Source: Adiantum capillus-veneris
Taxonomy: Eukaryota; Streptophyta; Polypodiopsida; Polypodiales; Pteridaceae
Length of the DNA stretch: 64,000 nucleotides
Assembly (NCBI GenBank): GCA_014529385.2
Contig: CM043969.1
Coordinates: 35,539,446-35,603,445 of the forward strand
Direction: 5' to 3'
Part shown: positions 23,056-34,540 of the stretch, one piece after another
Numbering within the stretch: position 1 is the first letter of the stretch
Layout of the letters: every line of letters starts with the position of its first letter
Notes under the pieces: model-generated
What the model was told of the DNA's origin: nothing
Databases searched by the model: none
The model's input: the letters and a program-made list of their open reading frames with translations, nothing else
Program-made: the position numbers and the translations under genes

Positions 23056-24236
23056 AGAGTTTTTAACAAAAGAAGAGAAGAAGAGTTTTAAAGAAATGGT
23101 TTCAAGACATGGTAAGGCTTTTGCTTTCCACTCACATGAGATAAGGTGTGTTGATCCTGATGTTGTTGTACCTATGGTGATCTTCACTATCCCTCGGAAT
23201 CTACGCCCAATTCTGGTTCCGAAAGCACATTTGCCAAAGTTAATAGAACTAATCAATGAAAAGATTAGCATGGGTATCTTGGAACCTTCTTGTGCACCAT
23301 ATGCAAACAGGTGATTCACTGTGCCTAAGAAGAATGGAGCTTTGCGGTTCATACAAGATATGCAACCTATAAACAAGGTTACCATCAGGAATGTGGATAC
23401 GGGACCTATAGTGGATGAATTTACATAGGTGTTTGCATGAAGGTCAATTTACTCAATGGGAGATATCTATTCAGGGTACAATCAATTTCAGCTAGATATT
23501 GAGAGTAGAGATCTGACAACTATGAAAACACCTTTGGGATTGGTAAGGATGTGTACCTTACCTCAAGGAGCAACAAATTCAGTTGCACATATGATCAACG
23601 TGACTTCATAGCTCAAATCACAATGCCACTTCTTGATGATGTGCCCATCAAAGGATGTGAAGACAAAGATAAAGATGAAGCTATGGATTCAAGGGGGTGC
23701 CATAAGTTTTTTGCAGACCATATCAAAGATTGTGATAAGATTTTGTCAAAATTGGAAGAATTTAATCTTACCCTGTAAAGGAAAAAACTATATTTGGTGT
23801 TAATGAAGTGTTGATTGTGGGGCATATGTGTGGTCCTTATGGTAGAAGGCCTTGTCGAAAAAAGATGGATGCAATCAAAAACATGAAAGAAACATGTACA
23901 ACTATAACATAAGTTTGAACATTTCTTGGTGCTTGTGTCTTCTATCTTATTTGGATACCACATTATGCACATGTAGCAGATCCCCTTTATAAGTTATTGA
24001 GAAAGAATCACAAGTTTCGATGGGATGAAGAGCACACAAAAGCCATGAGAAAGCTAAAGAAGCTACTCCTTTCATCGCCAACCTTGAGAAAGGTAGACTA
24101 TTCATGTGAGAGACCTATCATTGTGACAGTGGACACGAGTCCTACAAGGATAGGATGGGCAGTAGGGCAAGATGATGATGAAGGAAAAAGGTACGTGGTG
24201 AGATTTGGAGCCAAGATTCTGATTTCTTGACAACCC
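23021..24236 (+). pseudogene. gypsy-B reverse transcriptase and RNase H (N-part)
   Basis: RT blocks: PRNLRPILVPKAHLPKLIEL, FTVPKKNGALRFIQDMQPIN (after a TGA where Trp is expected), YSMGDIYSGYNQFQLDIESR, TTMKTPLGLVRMCTLPQGA, and the catalytic block PLLDDVPIKG at about 23625, so the usual YxDD is LLDD. RNase H begins KFRWDEEHTKAMRKLKKLL, then VTVDTSPTRIGWAVGQ, ending at a TGA (24228-24230). There are at least three frame changes. It would copy the RNA genome; it is dead in this copy. Confidence 0.82.
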
Positions 24237-24613
24237 AACTATGCACAGGTAAAAAGGGAACTATGGTGGGTGGTTACAGCATTGAGGTGTGACAAGGAGT
24301 ACTTGATAGGGGCATCAATGTTGTGGAAACTGATTGTTTGCCTCTTCTTGAAATGATCACAAATTATTCGGCTCCTGATATTGCAATGCTGCGATGGATA
24401 GCCTACATAAAGTCCTTGAATCCTGAGTTCAAGCATATTGCAAGGAAAGACAATCCAATGGCAGATATGCTATCTAGGGCAAGGTATGAAGATGAACATG
24501 ACATGGTTATTGAGGGAGATGATGTTGGCACAAAGTTTTACACTATTTATCATGCAAAGATTAGTCATGCATGTTTTGTGTCTTCACTTGAGTCCTTTTC
24601 AGAGGAACTATAA
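24237..24613 (+). pseudogene. gypsy-B RNase H C-terminal part
   Basis: QPNYAQVKRELWWVVTAL, then IVETDCLPLLEMI and HIARKDNPMADMLSRARYE, the last RNase H blocks of gypsy pol. Frames are broken between 24300 and 24330. Confidence 0.75.
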
Positions 24614-24639
24614 AAGGATGAATGGCTCTTGATAGGTCA

Positions 24640-25952
24640 CTACTTAAGTACTTTGCAGAAGCATGATGATTGGATTGAGCAAGAATTGAAGAGGATATGA
24701 AGAAAAGAATATGGGTACTTCTTGAGGGATGGCTACTCATGGAAGCATCCTAAATGAAGAGTTGGAACACCATTGCGGGTAGTATGTGATAAGATTACTC
24801 AACAACAAATTATAAAGGAGTCCCATGAAAGTTTATGGGCAGGACATCGAGGTGTATGGGCAACATTTGCCAAGGTAAAATAAAGGTATTGGTGGAAAGG
24901 AATGTATAAGGATGTGGCTGAGTTTGTGCAGTCTTGTGTGACACACCAAATGTATTCAAATGTACGGCATCATGATGGACTATATCCTACTTATCCATTA
25001 GCCATGCATTACAAATGGGTTGTGAACTTGGTTACAATGCCTTTGGGACTTTGGAAAATGAGGTATTTGGTGCTTGCAAGAGAAGATTTGTAAAGAGTAC
25101 ACAAGTAGTATTAAAATTTATTCTTGAAGATATGATCTATCGCTATGGGTGTGTGGGAAAGATAACTGTAGATAGAGGAGAATTGGATGCTGCTGAAGCA
25201 AGGGAATTCTTCTCTAGAATGGGCATCAAACTAGCTTTAACTTGTGCTTATAACCCAAAGGGAAATGGAAAAAGTGAAAGAGGGCATCCTCCAATAATCA
25301 AAGATTTAGCTAAGTCTTGTGAAGGTAAGCTTGGTGAGTGGCCAAGGTTACTGCCATTTGCATTGTGGGCTGACCGTACAACACACAGTTCAGTCACAGG
25401 CTATATGCCTGTTGAATTAATGCATGGTTAAAAACCTGTGATGCCAATTGAAGATGCAGTTCTTACATGGAATGTATTGCCATGGGAAGATGGAATGAGT
25501 AGAGAAGACCTTCTTGCATTGCGGATACGGAAATTAGAAAGAAGGCCTGAAGACATTGAGCTTGCAAAAACTCGACTAAAGAATGCAAGGTTGAAAAACA
25601 AAGACAGATTTGACAAGATGCATATTCTCAGACCAGAAGACATTGAAGAAGGTGATTCGGTGTTGGTGTACGCTAGTAGCCTTAAAACTAGAACTCTACA
25701 ATAAGGAAGCTTGCAAAGAGATGGTTTGGTCCTTATGTTGTCAAACATGTGCATGTAAATGCAACTTACACCTTGCATGAACTGGATGGGACAGAACTGA
25801 AAATTCCCATTCCACGAAAAAGAATTAAATTATTCAAAAGAAGAGGGAATTCTGATCCATTTGATTCACAACTAAGTGAAGAGGATGATCACACCAACTA
25901 TATGCAAACTGAGGATGAAAGTGAGAATATGGCGTCTCACCATGAGTTTTAA
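24640..25952 (+). pseudogene. gypsy-B integrase with C-terminal GPY/F-like module
   Basis: Zinc-binding region: ESHESLWAGHRGVWATF and VQSCVTHQMYSN, where the second Cys of CX2C is His. Core: ITVDRGELDAAEAREFFSRM (about 25165-25225) and NPKGNGKSERGH (about 25254-25290) give the second Asp and the Glu. Then LLPFALWADRTTHSSVTGYM, RKLERRPEDIELAKTRLKNA and RWFGPYVVKHVHVNATYTL (GPY/F-like, frameshifted near 25705), ending IPRKRIKLFKRR. TAA stops at about 24881 and 25430 fall where Gln is expected. Integrase would join the cDNA to the chromosome. Confidence 0.85.
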
Positions 25953-25999
25953 TGCTCTACAAATGTTGTTGTGGCACATACCAAAGGATGTACATGTTC

Positions 26000-26011
26000 A
26001 AAGGGGGTGGA
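26000..26011 (+). other. gypsy-B polypurine tract
   Basis: AAAGGGGGTGGA directly before the 3' LTR start, the plus-strand priming site. Confidence 0.8.
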
Positions 26012-27220
26012 TTTCGTGTCGTGGCATGTACATAGTGTGAAATAAAAACATTCACCTCACTCTTGACACTTCTCGATGTATGAAAATAAAAGCAATCATG
26101 TACATATTGTGATTTATGTTGAAGCGTCTACTACGGTCATTATCATGTACATACATATCCGAGGAGTCGTGGCCCTGGATGTGGTGCATTTGCATGCTTT
26201 TTCACTTGACAAGATGCTTAATTTGGTTTTACAATGTATATATTCCAAGTGTTTCATGGTGGCACACTCATCTCTCCTATAAAGACTAATGCGGGCAAAA
26301 ATTTCCAAAAATAGCAACTAACAGGCGTCGTTGTAGAATTGCATGGAAAGTGATCCAAAATTGTATATTGATGGAAAATGATGCTTATCTATGGTTTTTA
26401 TGCTTATGTGAGTGATCCCATAAATTTAGGCATTTTTATGACTCCGTTTGGAATTTTTCGCATCAAAAATGATATTTCTTGGGTAAAAAATGAGCTGAAA
26501 ATGACCTAGTTTTGGTCCAAAGTGGCAAAATGGTCCAAAAATTGACACATCAGCTGAAATTCCGTGGGTAAGAGAGAGAGAGAGGGATTCTTTTTATAGA
26601 GAGAAACCTGCAATTTTTCTCTATTGTTCAATAGCTTCCATGGTTGCCCATTCTATGTGTGCTACAGTCCCGCCTCTTCGCAATCTTGTATCTGAGCTTG
26701 TGAGGGAGTGAATTAGGGTTTCCCCTTATCAAAATGGTGTTTGGGCTTCACTTTAGAATCTCATAAATCTGTGTAAAATAAGAAAATGGTCATCATGAAG
26801 GTGGAAGCTCGAGCATTCCTTTCAATTGTTTGATGTTATGACTATATAATTGGGAGCGAGGCTACATGATACTATGAAAGAGGTTTGGGTTTTGATTGAG
26901 AATTGTGCTTGTATGAGCATTGAGGTTTCATTTTTGAAACTTTAGTGTTTTTTAAATGGTCTTGTGAAGTAAAATTGAATGTGATAATTTGGTGATCCTC
27001 TCATCATAATCTCGAGTACAAAAACAAGCAGACTCCAAGCATGATAGAAAAGAGGGTTTGTGAATTTGCTGTCACGAACGCTCTTAGATTTTCTGTCACC
27101 CTTAGAAAGAGGGTTGGTGATTCTCTGCAAATGATTTTTCACAAAGTGTTTGTGACTCATCACGAACTCTCACAGCTAGAGGTTTTGCACCTTCCCAGAT
27201 AGACCGCACACTTTCCGACA
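26012..27220 (+). repeat. gypsy-B 3' LTR, full length
   Basis: 1209 bp, starting TTTCGTGTCG (the first TG has become TT) and ending TTTCCGACA. The first 480 bp match 8304-8785. It contains GA microsatellite near 26573-26584. GCGG follows as target duplication. Confidence 0.82.
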
Positions 27221-28022
27221 GCGGTTGAGGGCAATAGTACATACCGTGATCATCTTCTCCAGAGTTGTAGCAGTGATACTCCCTGTTATGGTGTTGTTCC
27301 CTTCCCGGGTCTTGATCTCTCTCCTGATTCCTTCCTTGTTGTATTAAGTGGACATACAAATTCTTCAGTTGATCAGCAATGTGGGACAACATGTCTTGTT
27401 GGTCATTTCTTACCCCATCAGCCAATGGTGGTGGAGGTTGAGTGGTGGTTGTCATGGTTGGCGGTTGACGCGATGTTCCTGCTTCTATTGACTTGGTTTC
27501 TTTGGCTTTCATTTGTAGCTTCTTATCCTTAAGGAGAGAAATCTCCACGGCTAGCTCAAATGTAGCCGAGGACCTAGCCTTCACCTTCTCCTTGAGCGGC
27601 GGCCATAAGTCATGCATGAACCGGTCTTTTTTTAGGAAATCGGGTGCAGCTTCTCCTCTTGCCAGTGACTCAATCCACTATTCCCACAAATCCATGAACT
27701 TGGACTCATAGGTGGCATACTCTAAGAGACCCTCTTGCTGCAAGTCTCTCAACTTGTCCCACAGCTTCTTTGAAGTGGTACCTCCCCCAAAACACCTCTT
27801 AAAAGAAATTTTTAGGAGCGCCCAGTTATCCTTAGTTTCTTGTGCGAGTGAGTTGTACCACGACCTAGCTTCTAGCTTCATGAGATGCTTAAAGATTCTA
27901 ACCCGGGACTCATTTGTGTCTTTGTTGCTTACTACAGATGCTACTTCAAAGTCATCTAAGAAATCTGCTACCAAGTCCTCCCCCTTCTTTCCTTTAAATG
28001 TTGAAAATGCTACACTTGCCAT
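27221..28022 (-). pseudogene. gypsy A1 gag, N-terminal part
   Basis: Start at 28022 (MASVAFSTFKGKKGEDLVAD). Capsid blocks: IFKHLMKLEARSWYNSLAQE, RCFGGGTTSKKLWDKLRDL, QQEGLLEYATYESKFMDLWE, then a TAG, then DFLKKDRFMHDLWPPLKEKV. The zinc knuckle CYNSGEDDHGMYYC (about 27230-27270) has Ser in place of the second Cys. It aligns block by block with A3 gag at 55427-56190. Gypsy-B cuts it just after CPQP. It is the other half of the copy at 4979-8303. Confidence 0.88.
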
Positions 28023-28429
28023 GATTGCTGAGAGAGCAAGAGCTAGAAAGATACACTACTTAGCTTACAACCCAAAATATTTTTTTACGTTTTTTTTTCT
28101 TACAAGAAGGCATGTATACCCTTTGTATACTAGAACATAGATTAAAATCTCAAATGGTGCATTGCCTTGTACCAAAGGTAGGACAAATGGTTGATCTGAT
28201 GCCAGAACCTTAAAGAAGCGCACCCCTCCCAGCAAAGTGTTGATGATGTGCTGGTAGTGAGCCTTCCAATCCAGTATTACCTTGATTGATCATACTTGTA
28301 TCGGAATGTGTGCTATGCCTTGAGGTAGGTTGTACTGACTTGTGTGAAGCTTATAGGTACTTAGTCGCTGTCAAAACTTTGTGGGAGAGAGTGGTGTCCT
28401 TTCATGAAACAGACTTATGGCTAAGGCCT
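28023..28429. other. gypsy A1 leader remnant and unassigned sequence
   Basis: The first part, upstream of A1 gag, is presumably A1 leader. From about 28140 onward I recognise no gene, LTR or primer site. Confidence 0.4.
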
Positions 28430-28640
28430 ACAAAGGTAAAATGGGAGAGTGGCCCAGGTTATTGCCTTATGCTTTATGGGATGATGATACAACTCATAGC
28501 TCAGTTACTGGTAATATGCCTTTTGAGTTGATGTATGGTCAGAAACCTATAATGCCAATCGAGGATGTAATTACCACATAGAATGTATTGCCTTGGGAAG
28601 ATGGAATGAGTAGGGAAGACCTTCTTGCTCCAATACCCTT
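28430..28640 (+). pseudogene. isolated gypsy-B-type integrase fragment
   Basis: GKMGEWPRLLPYALWDDD, THSSVTGNMPFELMYGQKP and NVLPWEDGMSREDLL align with 25330-25520 of gypsy-B. A TAG before NVLPW replaces Trp. Both ends stop abruptly, so it is a relic of a second B copy. Confidence 0.85.
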
Positions 28641-28956
28641 TACTTGACAAGGCCACAATTGAGAATGAGAGAGATATGAGGATTGCGTTCTGTCAACGAT
28701 AAACGTAAGAAGGATGCTCAAGGAACTTCCAAAGATGTGAGAGACGTCACCCAAAAAGGGCAGGGTAAAGGAGACGTTAATAATAAAAGAGTCCTCAAAA
28801 TAGAGTGGCGTGAGACGTAAGATTGATGGCCACAATACGAATAGAAAAAAGCTAAATCTTCTCAAAAAAGTTAACGCCAAAATAAGAAAAACGATCGCGG
28901 ACGCTTCACGAAGAAGTAGGACGAAGAAAGCTGCGTCAAGCTCAATTCCTGGCTTT
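28641..28956. other. no feature recognised
   Basis: Lys/Arg-rich frames without known motifs between the gypsy-B relic and copia-K. Confidence 0.4.
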
Positions 28957-31527
28957 TCATTTAATGATTTTGAATTCTGTGAACATTGTTTGTATGGTAA
29001 GCAAACACAGTAGCCACATAAGCATAGAAGCAGTAGAAGAGATACACAGTTGGCACTTGTTCATAGTGATTTGTGTGGACCTATGCCCAACCTATCTCTA
29101 GGGGGAGCTTCTTACTTTATGACATTTATAGATGATTACTCGAGGAAAGTATGGGTTTACTTTCTCAAGCACAAGGATGAAGCGTTTAGTGTTTTCAAAA
29201 CGTTTGTGACACTTGTGGAGAATCAGAGTGGCCAGAAGCTTAAATGCTTATGCACTGACAATGGTGGAGAGTATGTTTCAAAGGCCTTTCAGGACTTTTG
29301 TGAGTCAAAAGGTATAAAACGTGAACTTACTGCTCCTTACAATCCTCCTCAAAATGGTGTTGCTGAGAGGATGAATAGGACCATACAAGAGAAGGTCATA
29401 AGTATGTTGTCTAATGCACAGCTGCCAAATGGGTTTTGGGCTGAAGCTGTATCAACAGTTGTTCATCTTGTAAATAGATCTCCTAGCAAGGTTTTGCAGA
29501 AGGATTTAGTGCCAGAGATGGTATGGTCAGGCAAAATGCCCTCATACAAGCATCTCAGAGTCTTTGGCTATGAGGCATATACTCACGTTCCAAAGGAATT
29601 TAGGAACAAACTTGAGCCAAAGAGTAGAAAGTGCATCTTTCTAGGCTATGGTAATTCTGGTGAGATGGGGTACAGACTTTGGGATCCCGAATCCAGAAAG
29701 GTTGTCCGCAGCAATGATGTTCACTTTAACGAATCCAAATATCATTCTAAACCAGAGAGGGTTGAGGAGATTAGAAGAGTTGTCTTCCAAGAAGATGGAC
29801 CTGCACGTGCAAGACAAAATGTCAGGGTGCAAGAGGAGCAAGGACAGGATAGAGTGGAACCACAGGTTGTGGCTGAGCCTGAGCCACCTATTGTGCGTAG
29901 ATCTGGATGTGTCACGAGACCTCCTGATAGGTTTGTTCCATCTATGAACTATGTCATGTTGATTGATTGCAATGAGCCTTCATGTTACAAGGAAGCAGTG
30001 CAAATGAAGGACTCCGGGAATTGGAAATTGGCCATGCAGTCAGAGATGACAGCTCTGCATAAAAACAAGACATGGAAGATAGTTAAATTACCACAGGGCA
30101 TAAAGGCTCTACCTTGTAAATGGGTTTACAGGCATAAGATCACCGCTCATGATAGTCAGCCAAAGTACAAAGCAAGGCTTTTTGCCAAGGGCTTTAAGCA
30201 AGAACAAGGCATTGACTTTGATGAAGTCTTCTCTCCGGTGGTCAAGATGACTACATTGAGATGCTTTCTTGCATTGGTTGCCATATTAGATTTGGTGTTG
30301 CACCAAATGGATGTCAAGACAGCGTTCTTGCATGGTGATTTAGATGTGGAAATTTACATGCAGCAGCCAGAAGGGTTTGTTGAGAAAGGCAAGGAAGATT
30401 GGGTATGCCAGTTGTTAAAGAGTCTTTATGGCTTAAAACAATCACCGAGGGCATGGTACCATAAATTCCACAAGTTTATGCTTTCTCAAGGCTACAAACG
30501 TAGTGAGTTCGATCACTATCTATATACAAAGAAGGCTAAGGATGGTAGTTGGATGATCCTTATTTTGTATGTGGATGACATGTTGATTGCTGGCAAGCAC
30601 TTGGAAGAAATTTCAGCTTTGAAGTCAAAGATGGCAAAATCGTTTGACATGAAAGACATGGGTGAGGCAAGTCATATACTTGGTATGCGCATTGAGAGAG
30701 ATAGATCAAAGAAGTTGATTTGGTTATCTCAAACAGAGTATATTGACAAGGTTTTGCAACGTTTCAATATGGAGAAGGGAAAGGCACTGAGTGTTCCATT
30801 GCCACCATATGTGAAACTTAGCAAACAAGATTGTCTTGTGTCTGAGGAAGAACAGGCTGAAATGGATAAGATTCTATATGCATCTGCAGTGGGTAGTTTG
30901 ATGTATGCAATGATTGCTACTCGCCCAGACATTGCATTTGCAGTGGGAGTAGTAAGTCGATACATGTCAAACCCAGGCAAGAAACATTGGGAGGCAGTGA
31001 AAGGAATATTGAGATACCTGAAAGCTACAAAGAGTATGCGTATATGCTATGGGAGTCAGGAGCTAAGTGTAAAGGGTTTTACAGACTCAGATTATGCAGG
31101 TGACTTAGACAACCGAAGGTCTATGTCAGGGTATGTCTTTACATTGGCTGGTGGAGCAATATCATGGCGTTCTAGATTACAAGATTGTGTTACTCAGTCT
31201 ACTACAGAGGCTGAATATGTTGCAGCATCAGAGGCATGCAAAGAATCAATTTGGCTTAATCGACTAGTAACAGATTTGGGAATCAAAGAAGAGATGCCTG
31301 TGTTATATTGTGATATTCAAAGTGCTATACAATTGGCTCGCAATCCAGTTTATCACTCAAAGACAAAGCATGTGGATGTGAAGTATCATTTCATCAGGGA
31401 AATGCTCGAGGATAAGCAACTTCAGCTTGTCAAAGTTCACACCACAGAAAATCTTGTTGATCTACTTACAAAAGGACTTCCCTCAGAGAGCTTTGCTCAT
31501 TTTCGCAAGCAGTTAGGTGTAGGGTAG
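28957..31527 (+). CDS. copia-K pol: integrase, reverse transcriptase, RNase H (825 open codons)
   Basis: The best-preserved coding sequence here. Frame opens with FEFCEHCLYGKQ (end of the integrase zinc region), has one TAG at 29011-29013, then is open from 29050 to 31527. Counting from the Met at 29050: integrase core Asp7, Asp70 (TDNGGEY) and Glu106 (NGVAER) with the copia D-x35-E spacing; RT with KARLFAKGFKQEQGIDFDEV, LHQMDVKTAFLHGDL and catalytic YVDD at 507-510; RNase H with GFTDSDYAGD (about 678), QSTTEAEYVAASEA (about 716), YCDIQSA (about 755) and TKHVDVKYHFIREML. It ends HFRKQLGVG. Gag, protease and the 5' LTR are not upstream, so the copy is 5' truncated although pol looks young. RT and RNase H could still fold. 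Confidence 0.93.
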
Positions 31528-31605
31528 TACATCACTTCTCTACATCTCTTGTATATTAGCTTGTATAGTAGCTTCTCTCACACTTAAAGTACCACATTGG
31601 ACTTT

Positions 31606-31616
31606 AAGTGGGAGGT
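31606..31616 (+). other. copia-K polypurine tract
   Basis: AAGTGGGAGGT directly before TGTTGGTTTATAAATCCC, the start of the 3' LTR. Confidence 0.75.
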
Positions 31617-31860
31617 TGTTGGTTTATAAATCCCAATGTGGTCGCCCAGGTAAGTGGGCGGGCCGCCAGGTATGTACACATATTCTTTTGTAAAAACCTA
31701 ATAAGAACTCACTATGCTCTACACATTACAGTAGAGGGAGTTCACCATATCGTCGTGCTCTTCTTCTCGCACTCTCTCTCGCGTCGCACTTTCGCTCGTA
31801 CTCCTTCATTCACACCCTTTAAGTTTAGGGTACCCATTTATTGAATGGGCGGCCATGCTT
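31617..31860 (+). repeat. copia-K 3' LTR, right end uncertain
   Basis: Begins TGTTGGTTTATAAATC after the polypurine tract. Contains TATTCTTTTGTAAAAACC and CT-rich leader-like sequence. No 5' partner is present, so the end at about 31860 is a guess. Confidence 0.5.
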
Positions 31861-32704
31861 TGGATGGCCGGTTTAATTCATAAGGGCACCACATCACTTG
31901 AGTCCTGGTTACCATCTGGATCTGTGAAAATCATTAATTTTGTTGCCTTTCTTCTTGGCTTCTTCCTCGGAGGCATAGCCCCTGTCATGCATACAGCCTC
32001 ATTGGGATTGTAGATTTTGGTCTCAACAAAGTTTGGCACCACATTAGGTATACATGTCGGCTAAAGCATTACCAAGCACAACTTTACTCTCAACAGTTCT
32101 CAGCTAACAATATCATCGTGAAAGTGCCACATGCCTATAAGAAGCAAGTGTAAGTAATTGCTTTTGGAGAGTTGACCCGTCAAGGCTGGGCATGTTATAA
32201 AAAATGCTTCCGCATCGGCCCTCATTTGGCATACACATCGGGCACTGAACTGCATTAAACCAGATAAATGTGACTGATCAGGGCGACCAAGGCAGTTGAA
32301 CCCGGCCCCCGGTGATACTTTAACGGCCAATAACTTGGCAGCCGTAAACCCGATCTCCGATCTTAAAAGACCAACATGCTCTTGAAAGTGAGCACTTCGG
32401 ACTCATGCATTTCTTTCATCTTTGACCTTTTATTAGCAGGTGCTCAATCCAGTACAGATCTGCTACTGACTCAACTTAAAACTGTCTTAACTTCTTACCT
32501 GTAGCTCTGATTGACGAGCCATAAAGACAAGCACGTAGAGCCTTTCAAGTACTTTGACTTTGATTAATAAAACCCAAGCTATGAACACATTAATCACACT
32601 CGCTGTTTGGCTTTACCAAGACATCTTTTGGCCCTTAGAGCCACATCAGGCACACTTTCATCTTATAAATTTGCTTGTTAGCAAGCCCTTATAACTGCTG
32701 ATTA
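31861..32704. other. unassigned repeat-like sequence
   Basis: Moderate-complexity sequence with no convincing gene. The stretch 32315-32420 (taacttggcagccg..cccgatctccgatctt) resembles LTR U3 sequence in tone. It abuts the truncated gypsy-G LTR at 32705. Confidence 0.35.
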
Positions 32705-33183
32705 AAAGGATGTGAAGGAAAATACAGCTATTAAAGAGGGATTTTTTTGGTTCTTATCCCAAGGGATTTTCTCTCTCTTCTTAGGCGACTTCATTTCCCT
32801 CTTTAGGCACCTTTTTATTGGTCCATTTTTGGCCTTTTTGGGTCAAAAATGAGCTGTCGGCCACTTTTTGACCAAGGCAAGTGGGGAAAGGGGATGTTCG
32901 GTGGACCAAAAAAGTGGTCAGGCGCCTGGGCAGCTGGTGTGGACTGAAAATGGTGCCCCCTCTCTCCCCCAAAGTCCACGAGCCCTCACAAGCAAGGCCA
33001 AGCAGCTCCATTAGCTCCTTTGATACACCATTAGGGGTACCCACTCCCCCCCTTATACCCTCAAATTTTCACATGCTACCCCCCATGTGGGGTTATTCCA
33101 TTTCCACATGGCATGCTCTCCCCAACTTCCCCAACTTCCCCATGTCCAAACCTGAAATTTTTGTTTTATCCCCAAACTGAGCA
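32705..33183 (-). repeat. gypsy-G 3' LTR, truncated
   Basis: Matches 40375-40844 almost base for base, for example GATTTTCTCTCTCTTCTTAG and GTGGACCAAAAAAGTG. On the minus strand it begins TGCTCAGTTTGGGG. A CCCCAACTT unit is tandemly repeated here compared with the other copy. The distal end present at 40064-40374 is missing. Confidence 0.88.
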
Positions 33184-34540
33184 AAGGGGCATCTGCTTTC
33201 AACACAAACACACAAGTAATCATTCCTTGCGCGGCCTCATGCGCTTCTTCATTTTGAGTCCTTTCGACATGCTGCAAGCTCCATGCCTCAAACTTTTTGA
33301 GTAGCAATTTCACTTTGAAGCATAGATTCTTCAATCTAGGATGCTTATTCTTCCATACTGCCAACACCTGCTTTACCACTAACAACGTATCACCTTTGAT
33401 TTGCAAACGTTTGATTCCCAATTGTAGACAACTGTGTAACCCGCCTTCAAGAGCCATATACTCCACTTCATTATTACTCTTTGCATTGAGTTTTAACCCT
33501 TGCTTCCTCACAAGATTTCCCTGCGCATCATAAATAACAACCCCACCAGAAGCAGCATCATGACTTCTTTGATAAGAGCCATCAAAGTGTAGCAGTGAAT
33601 CATTTGATATAGCAGGGGTTTCTACTTTTTTCCTTTGGACCACCTCCTCTTTAACCAAAACAGGAGTCTCTTTATAAGTGAGTAAGTCTGCTAAAGTAGC
33701 CCGAGTACTCTCTTCCACTAGGAAAGTGAATTGAAACTCTTGCAGCTCAATAACCCATTTTATCACTGCCTTTGATATATTTGAGTTATTGAACAATTGA
33801 GGAAGCAATGAAAAACTGGTGAGAAAGGTGAACGATTTTTGCAACAAATAATGTCTAAACCATATACACGCATAGACCATGCTAATCATCACCAATTCAA
33901 CCTCTGAGTACTCTCTTTCATGAGGAGTTTTCACCCTGCTAGCATAATAAACAGGCTTCATATACTGAGACTCTTTCCCTCTTTGCAACAACATAGCCCC
34001 AATAGCATCTTCTCCAATTGATGGGTTAACATAAAACTCCTTCTCCCAATCAGGGGCCTGCATAACAGGTAAGGTGCTCAACACTTCTTTAACTTTGTCA
34101 AAAACATCCTCACAGTTACGTGTCCACTCCAAAGGATCAGTTTTTACCACTTGCTGCAAAGGATACAACAGATGTGATGCCAAAGGTATGAAACGAGACA
34201 GATATTTGACCTTGTGAATGAAAGTAGCCAATTGTCTTGTATCCTTTGGGGATGACAACAATAGCAAAGCTTTTACTTTCCTTGGATCTGCTTCAATTCC
34301 ATTTTCAGAGATCATATGCCCAAGAAGCGTCACCCTTGGCTGTGCCAAATGACATTTTTTAGGGTTTAGCTGACCCTCGCATTCATCGTACCTTGCAAAC
34401 GTCATTTCAAGATTTTGAACATGCTCCTTGCTTGAGCTGTACACACAAAAATCATCTATGAACCCTTTGACAAAATTCCCAAGGAATGGGGTAAGAACCC
34501 AATCTACCTTTCTCTCAAAAGCCCCAGGCCCATTTGTCAA
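33184..34540 (-). pseudogene. gypsy-G RT (C-part), RNase H and second RNase H
   Basis: One long open frame (it continues to 33053 inside the LTR). RT: LTPFLGNFVKGFIDDFCVYS with catalytic FIDD, PKKCHLAQPRVTLLGHMIS. RNase H: HKVKYLSRFIPLASHLLYPL, FYVNPSIGEDAIGAMLLQRG and EREYSEVELVMISMVYACIW. Second RNase H: LHFDGSYQRSHDAASGGVV, NNEVEYMALEGGLHSCLQL, IKGDTLLVVKQV and VERTQNEEAHEAAQ. The LTR starts about 20 codons later, leaving no room for an integrase. Needs a partner for integration. Classed as pseudogene because upstream RT is broken. Confidence 0.9.

Larger units (their letters stand above)
8304..27220 (+). mobile_element. gypsy-B LTR retrotransposon, nested in A1 and itself interrupted by C
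   Basis: LTR copies at 8304-8785 (internally deleted) and 26012-27220 bracket gag and pol on the plus strand. The ends are TGTCG and CGACA. Flanks ACGG (8300-8303) and GCGG (27221-27224) look like a 4-bp target duplication with one change, and joining the flanks restores the A1 gag reading CPQP to QRYNRGG. Without the insertion C the element is about 6.9 kb. Gag, RT, RNase H, integrase and a GPY/F-like module are present, all with stops. Confidence 0.88.

Noticed and set aside
32100-32330. Minus-strand 76-codon frame as a gene
   Set aside because: No recognisable motif; lies in repeat-like sequence between copia-K and gypsy-G.
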